From Armigeres subalbatus (taxonomy: Eukaryota > Arthropoda > Insecta > Diptera > Culicidae), in contig NC_085140.1 in assembly GCF_024139115.2 (NCBI RefSeq), positions 422,666,283-422,730,282 of the forward strand: DNA of 64,000 bases, given 5' to 3'. Both the position numbers and the translations under genes were made by a program. Shown here one piece after another: positions 54,401-64,000 of this stretch; within the stretch, counting starts at the first letter, position 1, and each line of letters starts with the position of its first letter. A model generated the notes under the pieces. The model did not search any database, was not told where the DNA came from, and saw only the letters and a program-made list of their open reading frames with translations.

Positions 54401-55800
54401 ATATAGATGTATGTAACTGAATATTTTATTCTGGTCACATTGAGCACCCCGCATCACCGAAGCTCAAACACCAGGATTGCATACTTTAATTCAATTGGAT
54501 TTTCACCTTTTTCTTTGATTTTTTTGCAGCTTTCCAAAACTGGCAGATGCACCCAGAAAATGACCAAAAATACAAACGTCACATTACGAAGCAGTTCTTT
54601 TTATTGAAAACTCCCAAACTGTGAATACTAAAATTATGGGATAAGCAACACATAAATTATGTAGAAATAAAATTAACATATCATAGACAGAACCTTGTTT
54701 AAAGTCAAACCTTTTTCACGAGAAGCAACCAAAAAAGTATTAAAATCATCGGACCGTTAAAAAATATTTTGAAATTTCATAAAAAATTTAAAAAAATGAT
54801 TGTTGTCATTTTTGACAAAAATAAATTCTGCATGGAAAAAGATATAAAACTGAAGTGATATCAATAATGCTTATAAAAATGCTTATTTCTTCGACTAATT
54901 CGCACAATTCATTTCTTATGCTTGATCTATGAAAAGGTTAAAAGGTTAAATTAAAATAACTTCTTTTCAAAACAGTTTGAAATTATGCTTTCAACTTTAT
55001 TATATTATGTGTTCGCGGCTGCTCCTGATATTCGTCTTGTACTCTCAATGCATGTAACAGATGTGGGAAATATGCTACCTTCCAACAGCTGCCTTCACCG
55101 ACTGTTGCACCGGTACCAGGAGGAACTTAATTTTTATGTTCTGGCAGAAAATTGGATAGGTGTAAAAGTGCTGATCTGGAAAGAAACCGGGAGGGATAAG
55201 AAAGAGAAAAGAAGAATGTTGCATTATTGAATTTGTTCAACGGAACGGTTGACTGATCAATGAGTGGGAGAACGTGCTGGAATTATGAGGATGAAATTGG
55301 ATGGGAGTTAGTCCGTGAATTTCATCCGGGGTGAAATCGGATCAGAATTTATTTTCTTGCTCTACCACTTCATGATATCCGCTCTTGCTTGTTCCACAAA
55401 AACAGCAGCCAACCACAATGGAGCATAAGTAAAATCAAATTATCGGGTGATTTATATCAAAATGTTTTATCAATGTAAATTCAAGCGGAATATAAATATT
55501 GCATAGTAAGTTTTCTTCATTGTAAATAAACTCAACGTTTCGATGTTAACTATATGGAACTATGTTTAGAAATGGAATTGTATGAAGACTGTAAATTACG
55601 TTAAAGTTCGACTTTAAAATTTCTTGCAGTAATTGTTAAATCCTTAGCAAATCAGTTAAGAATAAGGACATAAAATTGATGCTTTCTTTGCGCACAAGCC
55701 AGACGTCACCTCAATTTGTCGAGCTGAGACAATAAGAATATGATATCTATCAAAACCTCTTTACTGCAGTGAATATATAGATTCTTAAAAACTCTTTGGA
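54401..55800. other. no gene recognised
   Basis: AT-rich. 55690-55750 has a fragment (CACCTCAATTTGTCGAGCTG) of the repeat at 41120. The 54985-55230 frame (81 codons) has no motif. Confidence 0.4.
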
Positions 55801-56011
55801 GTACCGGTATCGGGGGTAACAATGGTTCTGGGGGTGAGAATGGGTTATCGCTCTCACCGGAAGCCTGGAGGTCGTAGAGCAAAACCGTTCAAAAAGGTCT
55901 GTAATATTTTAGTCTTTTTGCCCTCAGATACATTCAATCCATTCTACAAGCATTCTAAGTATTTGAAACAGTGACCCATTCCCACCCCCATTTGACCCCC
56001 GACGACGGTAC
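55801..56011. mobile_element. MITE with ~45-bp G-rich inverted ends
   Basis: Left GTACCGGTATCGGGGGTAAC ... GGGGGTGAGAATGGGT and right ACCCATTCCCACCCCCATTT ... GACGACGGTAC are imperfect inverted repeats. The interior word CAGATACATTCAATCCATTC is shared with 21223-21370. Confidence 0.65.
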
Positions 56012-58033
56012 GATAAAATGGAACAGTTGAAAAATTTGAAAAGTTAGTTTGATTTTCTTGGGAATTGCTACTCTAATTGCTCGCTACACAGTTTATTGCA
56101 TTGATGATTTTATACATCACATGGGAAAAGACAACTCAACGTTTCGTCGATGGTGGTGTTTTAATATGAACGAATCGTTTAGACTTATCTTGAACGGCCA
56201 CATGGGAAAAATGTTCAAACGTCACTAAAAAGTCGAATCAAATTCACTCAAACGGTCGAGTGGTATCGAAAGATTGGTCCCAGCCCCGATTCTCCGAGGA
56301 GCAAAACCAATTGCCCTGCTGCGATTGGAAATCGTTTAACGTATAGCGCACCTACCTCATCCGCAGTGTCGTTAACGATGACGACGACAAACGATGCTGA
56401 AAGAAGACAGTCATCAATGACATGATAGTATAGAGTCTGTTGATGGCATGCCAGCTGCCAGTCAGCTCTCCTCCAGCACCAAAAAAAATGAAGCAAGCTG
56501 ACACAATGCCTTACTTCATCCAAATGTCCCTTCGTGCTGTCCGTCGCATAGCTACTCGACTCAATAGAAGGGGCTTGTCATCTGTCAGGACGGTGCAATC
56601 ACAGTTGACATATCGATTATCGACTAAAACACTTGGACGAAGCATTAAACGAAGCAGACGGGAGACGAAGCCTCAAAGTTAACCCTTTTTGTCGACTCAC
56701 CGCAAATGGCCACTTTTTGCAGCTTGCGAACCGTTTTAGTGTCATGGATTTGGTAAATGCTGTCAGCACAGACAAGTCTGATGACACGTGGGAGAAACTA
56801 TCAAAAAACGATATATTATTTGGAAGAAGACCAATATTTTGGGAACGAAGGAATTAACAACTGAGACTATAATTAACTATCAAATAACATTTCTTGGATC
56901 AAAAGACTTCACTAATACATTTACTTCCACTATAATCTGTTAGATTATTATTAGTACAAGATGGATGGATTTCAATTCAGGAGGTATTGATTTTACCTTG
57001 GATTTTACTCAGGCTTTCGTAACTTTCAATGCGTAAATGTAGAACGTTGCAAATATAGAGACCCTCTTGAGCCTGTATTAACGACGAACGTTTTATTGGC
57101 ATTCAATTTGTATTTTCTATAGACTTAAACATTTACTCAAGTGGTAAGTTGTTCATATTTCGATGCCCCACAGTAAAAATTTTCTGATCAAGTATTTTTA
57201 TGTCTCTTAATGTTTATTGGATTCAGTCGCATTTGATTTTGTGGCAAAACTTGTGTTACCAAATTAGGAAATCGGGTGGGCCAGTACCTCAGTGATGTTT
57301 TTTAGTTTCATATTTCCCCTAATTTACGATCTCAGAAATCGATGGAAGATTGGCTGATTGATTACGGAACTTCCGAGGTTTTTCCTTCACAAAATACGGG
57401 GGGTTCGTCGCTTGTGATTTTTTGTCACCGTAAAATCAAATACGTATTTTATTTTCATAGAAGTTGAAACACAATGTTATTACAACCTTCGAAATATTTA
57501 TCTCCTCATGGGTGCTTTTCAAGAGAATGTTGGCCTTCCAAGCGGCAGGATAGGCAGGAATATTGAAAATGTGCATAATCATTTTTAAATACGGGGAGAT
57601 GGAGACGCATGGTACATTTGTACATTGGTGCATAAATTTTATGTGAATAAACTTGGTGAGCGAATTCCATCACATCTGTTAATTAAATAATTGTACAAAT
57701 ATACTAACATTTGAATGACAACTTGTATTAAGCAAAAGTTGAACCTACATATATGTTGGGAAGTATATTATTTTGAAACATTTTAAATACCGCCATTAGA
57801 AAATCGTGCGAACTTCAAGTTCAAATAGCTAGTTTTCGGGCGTCTTTTGGACGATTCTCATTATTCTTTCACCTGAGATTGGTTTTTTTTAGTTTTCAGT
57901 TTCATCTACTAGCTAAGTAGTTCGTTATGTTTCTAAAGATGCTCATTATTTGAAAGCAATGATGTTATCGATCATTTAGTATTTTGTTCATAACTCATTC
58001 CAGAGGTTAAATTTCAATAAGTGTTGTATTTTG
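56012..58033. other. no gene recognised
   Basis: 56250-56680 is less AT-rich and shares GGTCCCAGCCCCGATTCTCC-type words with 50430-52600. Open frames there (about 90 codons) show nothing known. The remainder is AT-rich. Confidence 0.35.
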
Positions 58034-58262
58034 GACTTCTAGTGTAAGAGGTTTATCTATAACTCTGCTCTAACAGTTTGTTGTATGAACTTCACTATTA
58101 AAGGAGCTATAGCTCTAGTAGCAGTAACTTTTACTAAAAGGTTAAAATTTTGTTATTATTTAGGATAAGTTACTGGTACTAGAGCTATAGCTCCGTTTTA
58201 AGTTGAATTCAAACATCGACCTGTTAGGCAAAGTTGTAGAAAAACCTTCGCACTAGAATAAT
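58034..58262. mobile_element. foldback MITE, ~90-bp imperfect arms
   Basis: GGAGCTATAGCTCTAGTAGC and AGTAACT on the left are inverted at 58168-58198. The similarity continues outward through TTTGTTGTATGAACTTCACT versus TTGAATTCAAACATCGACCT and CTTCTAGTGT versus GCACTAGAA. Confidence 0.7.
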
Positions 58263-58344
58263 ATTCTATAATTTTACAATGTAGACTATCCCATGCGAAT
58301 GATGCCTATTTACATATGTCCAAAGCAGAAGTTATAGGTACTTG

Positions 58345-58425
58345 CTTCCGTATCGAGTGGTGTGCCCCCGAAAACGCGAGCACTTTCAAACTTGGATTCC
58401 GTCAGGAGTGACCTTAAGCCTCCAT
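58345..58425 (+). repeat. half copy of the 4727 foldback
   Basis: CGTATCGAGTGGTGTGCCCC, then GAAAACGCGAG and a GGATTCCGT end, match the right arm of 4727-4951. Confidence 0.65.
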
Positions 58426-59441
58426 AACCGGCATATGTTCCAATAGGGAGGAAGTAAGGATTATTTAAAGACCAGAACATTTCTAGAAATTTTAACAATT
58501 TTCTTGAAGATTTAATAAACCTAAGCAAATAATAAAAAAAAACTAGATCCAGTAGTGCGTGGACCCACAAAAAAATCCAGACTTTCTGGTTGTGAATTGA
58601 GGAACTAGATCTAGCTAGAGAAAAAAGATCTAACTCTCAAGTGCACCGGTCGGTGATTGGATCATTATCGAACCTAATTACATCAAGAAAAACCCTACTT
58701 TGGACCTACTGATGAAGAAAAATCCATCCATTAAATAAGGTTACAATAAGTAATTCTAAAGCGGTTTAACATGTTACAAAAATATACAGAATCGTAGAAC
58801 TGCACGAGAAGCAAACAAACTGGAAAACTGACGTCTTAGGTGTAGGTGTAGGTGGTGGTAGAAGGTAGCAATAGCGATGACCAAGTCGTATAAAAAAACC
58901 TACTCCCAACCAACTCGGATCAAGATACGTACATTTCTGGAATGGGTCTATCGGTAGTTGACACTGGTTTATTTAGTTAGACCAGTAAATTTCAACATTA
59001 AAATAGGTCCGTTCCCATCATTACTAAAATCTCTCGATGGAGATTCTCGTATTCAAGTTCCATTTGCATTTCCTGCTACTTTCTTTTTTTTTCACATCCA
59101 TTTCTGTCAGGTAAAGGCGATGACACAAATCTCCCATGTTAAGGAGAACATGCTTCCTGAGCCTGCCGGTCTGATACAAATATCAGTTATTATTTTTGAA
59201 ATTAGTCTAATGCTAAGTTTAGACATGACAAGTAAATTCAACAAGTCGCTTGAATTGAACGTCTAAACACCTTCATTCAACTGACTCGAACGAAAGAAAG
59301 TTGAACAAGTTCAACTTTTGGCAAGTCAATCGAATTCAGTAATTTAGAATTCAGAAAGTACTAAACTCGTCTTAGACGGTTGAATAATTTGTGATTATTT
59401 CCTGTGGTAGTAGCATATTGCATTAGAATAATAAACGAAGA
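58426..59441. other. no gene recognised
   Basis: Nothing recognised. A 102-codon frame at 58958-59266 lacks a motif. Confidence 0.35.
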
Positions 59442-59696
59442 TCTATTCCATATACAAAAAAATGAATTTCTGTCTGTCTGAACCTTATAGACTCCGAAAC
59501 TACTGAACCGATCGGCGTGAAAATTTGTATGCAGAGGTTTTTGGGGCCGGGGAAGGTACTTAAGATGATTTGAGACCCCTCCTTCCTTTGAAAAGTGGGG
59601 CTCCCATACAAATGAAACAGAAATTTCTGAATCACTGGAGAACTAAGCGGAAAATAAATCAATTTTAGGCGAAACGAAGTTCGTCGGGTCTGCAAG
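59442..59696 (+). mobile_element. Helitron-like element, diverged 3' end
   Basis: Start TCTATTCCATATACAAAAAA with A before it. The 3' hairpin GCGAAACGAAGTTCGT is kept, but the terminal CTAG has become CAAG. Module GGGGCTCCCATACAAATGAA as in the other copies. Confidence 0.75.
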
Positions 59697-60264
59697 TACT
59701 GAATAAAAGCAAGAACTATTTGAATAAATTTGAAACTTTCAATCAAAGCAATCGACTTTAAAAAAGTAGGCTATAAATCACACAAATTATATTTCCCATA
59801 GCGCAATTCAGAATTTCGGCGCCCCCTAAGGCCTGGCACCCTTAGCGGGGCCAACCCGGCCCACCCCACCACAGGCTACGGCGCTGATAATGAATAAATG
59901 AAAATTTCGGAGGACCTAGAACAACTGAATTTGCAGTTGAATGCAGTTGTTCAAGGTTCTCCAAATATTTTTGGAAACCGGATTATTTGATCTACCAGGT
60001 CAACTGCTGGTTCCAAAAGGAAAACTGTAGTTTTGAAAATATTTTTAAACAATGAATGTCTGCCAAAAAATCATTTTTGACTGAAATTTTGGTATAATGA
60101 ACTGCAAGATATATCTGAACTATGGTCAAATTTGCAGCAAAATCTTCAGCTTCACGGTAGTTAGTTATTACTCGTAAAGCCGGAAAAAATGAAAAAAAAA
60201 AACATTCTGGAGAATCGAAACAGTCTTCCAAAAAAAGTAGGAAGGCAAAAAAACATTTCTGCAA
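59697..60264. other. no gene recognised
   Basis: Includes a C/G-rich stretch at 59815-59885 (CCCCCTAAGGCCTGGCACCC). Nothing else. Confidence 0.35.
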
Positions 60265-60307
60265 ACTTATCAATTTTGGGCGAGACGAAGTTCGACGGAT
60301 CAGCTAG
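60265..60307 (+). repeat. Helitron-like 3' end fragment
   Basis: AATTTTGGGCGAGACGAAGT then TCGACGGATCAGCTAG, followed by T. Only the 3' terminus is recognisable. Confidence 0.65.
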
Positions 60308-60824
60308 TGAATAAATAAATGTTGTTGCCGTATACTTGTGCATTTAAAGCCTTTATTACATGGAGGTCGTGAAGCTGTCATGGAGCTTTTGATTGTATTC
60401 TCTCTATCTTCATGTTTTAGAGTTAAGAGTTTGTACCAACTGAAATATTCAACAAAGATAATTATTTACGCCTCTAGATGCAAATGTTTGTATTCCATGG
60501 AGTCTTTGAGCGAATTAGAACATCTGTATAACATAGAGCAATACATAGTTTTCTAGTTTAAATTCTTTAAGTCTGCGCCATAATGAAATAAACATCAAAT
60601 GACCGCAAAACATGCTTTTTACATATTTTAGACATTAAGCTTCGAAATAAGTGTAAAATATTAAAGAAATGACGTGAAAATATTTTCGACCAACTGCTTG
60701 TATGAAGCCGCCTTATAGTGCAGGGGAGGTACTCGAAATCTTCTTCGCTACTGCAGTGGATGCGTCCTGTGAGACTTTCCTTGGTTTGTTTTGCTGCTTC
60801 TTAGGTGTCTGGCCAGAGTAAATG
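60308..60824. other. no gene recognised
   Basis: AT-rich; nothing supported. Confidence 0.35.
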
Positions 60825-61970
60825 CACGTTTGACATTTGGCATGACGCCATTTGGCATGACGCCATTTGGTATAAGGTCATTTGGCATAAAGGCCATTTG
60901 GCATAATTTTGAACTGCAAGAAAAGAGTGGGTCATTTGGCATAGCGGACATTTAGCATACTTTCAAACTGTGAAAGCGAAAGGGATATTTTATGTATTGT
61001 TTAGCGTAGATAAAGTATTTTCTGATAAATTTAGACTGATGGTAGACATTTTCCGGAAGAACGAAAAAACAAAACGGCAGAATTACTTCCGAGGGAGGCA
61101 TCAGATCCATCATTGACTTATTAGGGGAAGGAGGGGCAATATGCCCTAGCTAAGCATAGATTGTTTTTATGCCTTAGCTGTAACGATTTTCATGGGTGTT
61201 TCTACCTCATGCAACAAATAAACAATATAGCTAGCTTATGCCATATTAAAATTAGAAAAATCCAAATCATATTGATAATATTCACATTTCAACAAAGTTG
61301 TGATATTTCGTTGCCGGAAAATTCATGAGGCAAAACGCCTTTTAGCCGGAAGCATCTAGGGAACAACGTACCATGCGTCGGCATATCAGCATTCTGGTAT
61401 GGACAGTGCGTGGAGACGCGAGTACAGTGTAGAATAGTTTCACAAGGGCGTTTTGCCTCGCCGAAATGTTAGATGTTTCATCAAAATGTGGAAAATTTCT
61501 ATTTTTTCTACATTCCTATCTATTATTTTGACACTTTTTTCGCCTAACCTACATAATTTCACGTCTAGTTTCATAAAGGCTATCTCAAACATGGTAAATA
61601 TAAGTGAATACCCGAAAGTCGTTTTGCCCCGGGGGGGCGTTTTGGGGCCTCTTCCCCTACGGCCACATGCCTACTTTTAAAGTAGGGATTACATCCACCA
61701 TTACTCTAATCCGCGCATGCGCCTACTTTAGCATTGCATTGCAAAAGCATTCTTTCCACGAGAGGATAATGTCTTTTTAATATTGTTATCGACGGGTGTT
61801 ATAATTACTATTCCGATTGTTTCCCGCACAACTTAGTCACCATTTAGCGAACGCAAAGAAAAATTATGCCAAATGTCCGTTATGCCAAAAGACCCTCACT
61901 TTTGACGCTGGTCACAATTATGCCAAATGACCTTATGCCAAATGACTTTATGCCAAATGGCCCGCTCCCT
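60825..61970. mobile_element. foldback-like structure with CATTTGGCAT minisatellite tips
   Basis: Left tip (60830-60960): seven units of CATTTGGCATAANGxC. Right tip (61862-61968): six units in reverse complement (TTATGCCAAATGACC). The interior carries a separate TA-flanked MITE (61124-61657) and about 200 bases of unknown sequence on each side. No coding. Confidence 0.55.
61124..61657. mobile_element. TA-flanked MITE, 534 bp, relative of 12556
   Basis: Ends GGGGAAGGAGGGGCAATATG and the reverse complement of CGTTTTGGGGCCTCTTCCCC, with TA at 61122-61123 and 61658-61659. Internally, GAGGCAAAACGCCTTTT (61327) and AGGGCGTTTTGCCTCG (61446) are inverted, suggesting a second element nested inside or a dimer. 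Confidence 0.75.
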
Positions 61971-63027
61971 TTGACGTGACTTATGTTAAGGAATAACAAT
62001 TATTACCAATGAACTGTCAAATTTCCCTGTCGCGTCGTGTCGTATCGCGTGGTCGCGTCTAGCTTCCCTTGTACACTAACTTCTCCTCTATTAGGATGGC
62101 TACCAAACAGCGTTCTAAATTTGCCGAAGTGCTTTTTCATCCTGAGCCGCTGGGGGTTTCGACTAGCTTCATGGCGGATGCTTTTCTTTATTTCAGCTTG
62201 CGTGCCAACAGTAGTAGCTGTGGTGGTAATAGCGACAGAGACTCCAAAGGGTTATCGCTGCCGAAGATGTTGAATTCGCTCTCCATGGAATCACGGGCGA
62301 GCACGTGAATGCAGATTCAAATAGCAATCAATTGGCAAAAACTGTCGATGCAAAATAAGTAGATGGCGCCATCGTCCTAGATCTGTTCACAATCGCATAA
62401 CAGATTCTTGAAAAAATGTGAATAACTTTTAATAAGGAGTTCAATTGACTTGAAGCTTGATACCTGAGGAAACATTGAATAATTGTTTAGACATCAAAAC
62501 GTTTGATAACAGGTCTGGAGAATCACGGTGGTCAGAAAAAGTATTGAGAATCTCCCGAAGAATATGCTTTAATTTTGAATTCGATCGTCTTCACTGTTTT
62601 ATTTCCATGCTTTCTGTAGCATGAACACAGAAACACAACACAAACATAAAATTAGATAGGCTGCATATTATAAGTATGTAAGATAAAGAGAATACATTGT
62701 TTTAGACATGCAGAATCTCCTATTTGTCCAGAATAATTCGCTTGAAACAATTTCATTTACTTATTTATTTACAACACTGTTTCTGACACTGATATCTCGA
62801 ACGCTAAAACGCTAAAACTATTTGATATATTTTTTATTTTTATCTTGAATCTCTGTTGAACTTTGCTTCATTATGTAGAGAAATAATTAAAGTTAGCTTT
62901 AGCATTAGCATTGAGTATTTCGCACAAATTCGTAGGTGGTACAAGCCAAGACTATTGTATGAGAGTAGCATCACTTTCATCCGTTACCACAGATATTGAT
63001 TTGGGACTAATCATTATCTCTTAGATG
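61971..63027. other. GC-richer patch then AT-rich DNA
   Basis: 62040-62310 shares words with 50430-52600 (CTCTCCATGGAATCACGGGC versus CTCCGTGGAATCTCGGAC). Its open frames have no known motif. 62311-63027 is AT-rich and unrecognised. Confidence 0.35.
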
Positions 63028-63341
63028 AAAGCAATGCACCTTCCAATAGTCGAGATCTGTCCTGGCCACGTCCTTGCGAATGCTGAGGAAGGGGAAGGAT
63101 GGTTAGTTGGACACCTACTTAAGAAAGATGCAGAGAACTCTACGATCTCTCATAGGTGCCACGGGAGGTTTTGGGATTGTGTGGAAGATTATAACAGTAG
63201 GAATCGTTTTGGTAGAACGTGAAATACAGAAAGAACTTAGATAGCACAAAGTAGGAAAGGGACGAGCCTGAAATTGAACCCATGACCTCCTGCTTACAAG
63301 GCAGAAGCGGTAGCCACTAGACCACCGAGCTCGTCTAGAGA
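63028..63341 (-). mobile_element. long tRNA-headed SINE-like element, shorter copy
   Basis: Minus strand: GAGCTCGGTGGTCTAGTGGC (box A), a Thr-like TGT anticodon position, GGTCATGGGTTCAATTTCAG (box B). The body ends near GACGTGGCCAGGACAGATCT, matching the tail region of 45602-46223. About half the body is missing relative to that copy. Confidence 0.7.
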
Positions 63342-64000
63342 AATAATTAAAGGTGATGAAATTTTTGAAATTCAACAAAACTAAACGAAATTAAGATATC
63401 AGTTTTCGTCATTCTCAAATTCCGATGAATTTCATTTCATATCAACTAAAACAAAGTTTTACGAAATACCGTATATTTATCTCTAGCACGCATGCAATAA
63501 TACCGAACAAAAATCATATTATGTGGAAAATAAGATGAAGTTAAATAGTATGCTCAATCTTCAGCCTGTTTTTGTGACATATGCAACCTTTTTACAACTC
63601 CGAACAAAACTAGATGCTAACTTAGTCTACATTTCCCAACAGGCCAATACATTCTTCACTCTGCCTACCGTCAAGGGTCACGCTTGACACGCGTGTTTTT
63701 CTCTCTTATTTTAATCGCACTTCAACCGTATCATGTTGAGAGCTCTCCAAGTTATGACCCGGAAAGTTTTCGACTTTATACATTTGCATCTAAATTGGCT
63801 TTAAACTGCTTTTTTATACGACTGACGGCTGCCGCCAGGCAGTCCTGTCTGTCCCGGTCCTATTGTTGTGTAAGCATGTGCAGAAAAGAGCGCAAATTAT
63901 ACTCCACTCGGGGAAAGCTCCACCGTTCTGTATGCGAACAGTTAGTCAAACCGTGCCCAGGGTCATGTTCCGCACCGAATAGGGAAAAGGGCGAGGTGCC
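63342..64000. other. no gene recognised
   Basis: 63700-64000 is less AT-rich, apparently unique, and might be a host exon or promoter flank. I see no open frame or motif that supports a call. Confidence 0.35.

Noticed and set aside
63255..63341. tRNA-Thr gene on the minus strand
   Set aside because: Box B is mutated and the sequence continues into a body shared with two other SINE-like copies.

Overview
This window reads as repeat-dense, intergenic or intronic DNA from a mosquito, most likely genus Aedes. The main clue is two copies (26178-26424 and 34905-35200) of what I recognise as the tRNA-derived SINE Feilai, first described in Aedes aegypti. Each has a (GAA)n tail and its own target-site duplication (TSD). 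LINE, Helitron-like, hAT, Harbinger, mariner-type and TTAA-type elements of the kinds known from mosquitoes also fill the window. There are no operons, ribosome sites or other bacterial features. Family names come from memory and motif reading; no database was searched.

Layout. 1-1665: the 3' part of a jockey-like LINE whose reverse transcriptase (RT) frame is open to its stop. 1868-2346: tRNA-headed SINE pieces. 4727-5740: a foldback MITE, a Helitron-like element and a dispersed repeat. 5918-7320: a foldback-like element with minisatellite tips. 8803-8967: a Harbinger-type MITE. 9440-9840: a SINE head and a strong inverted repeat. 9949-14566: a decayed LINE on the minus strand (ORF1 with zinc knuckle; ORF2 with endonuclease and RT), split by a TA-flanked MITE. 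14986-16413: a hAT-type element carrying a Helitron-like element, flanked by foldbacks. 18247-20690: inverted arrays of about 104-bp units around an RTE-like LINE fragment. 20761-21370: foldbacks. 24488-26424: Helitron-like, mariner-type and Feilai insertions.

28090-33690 is the most striking block. Opposed 12-bp minisatellite arrays, nested tip minisatellites, a solo LTR and a MULE-like MITE inside the LTR give a readable order of events. 33744-37160 holds tandem repeats, SINEs and a second minisatellite whose strand flips about six times. 40331-50366 holds inverted copies of a 1.4-kb non-coding repeat, a duplicated LINE-like tail, a long SINE and a 2.2-kb Helitron-like element with eight internal 150-bp units. 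50430-52600 is a GC-rich diffuse repeat. 53945-54070 is the one stretch that looks like host coding sequence: a short exon with very high GC at third codon positions, ending at a textbook splice donor on the minus strand. 55801-63341 holds further foldbacks, Helitron ends, a nested MITE and a SINE.

The parts do not form a pathway. The biological story is layered transposition plus repeated production of inverted minisatellite arrays. The best candidate for something poorly described is the family of composite foldback structures built from short tandem repeats (5918-7320, 28090-33690, 18247-20690, 35985-37160, 60825-61970). They resemble the Drosophila FB elements in architecture, but I cannot link them to a transposase.
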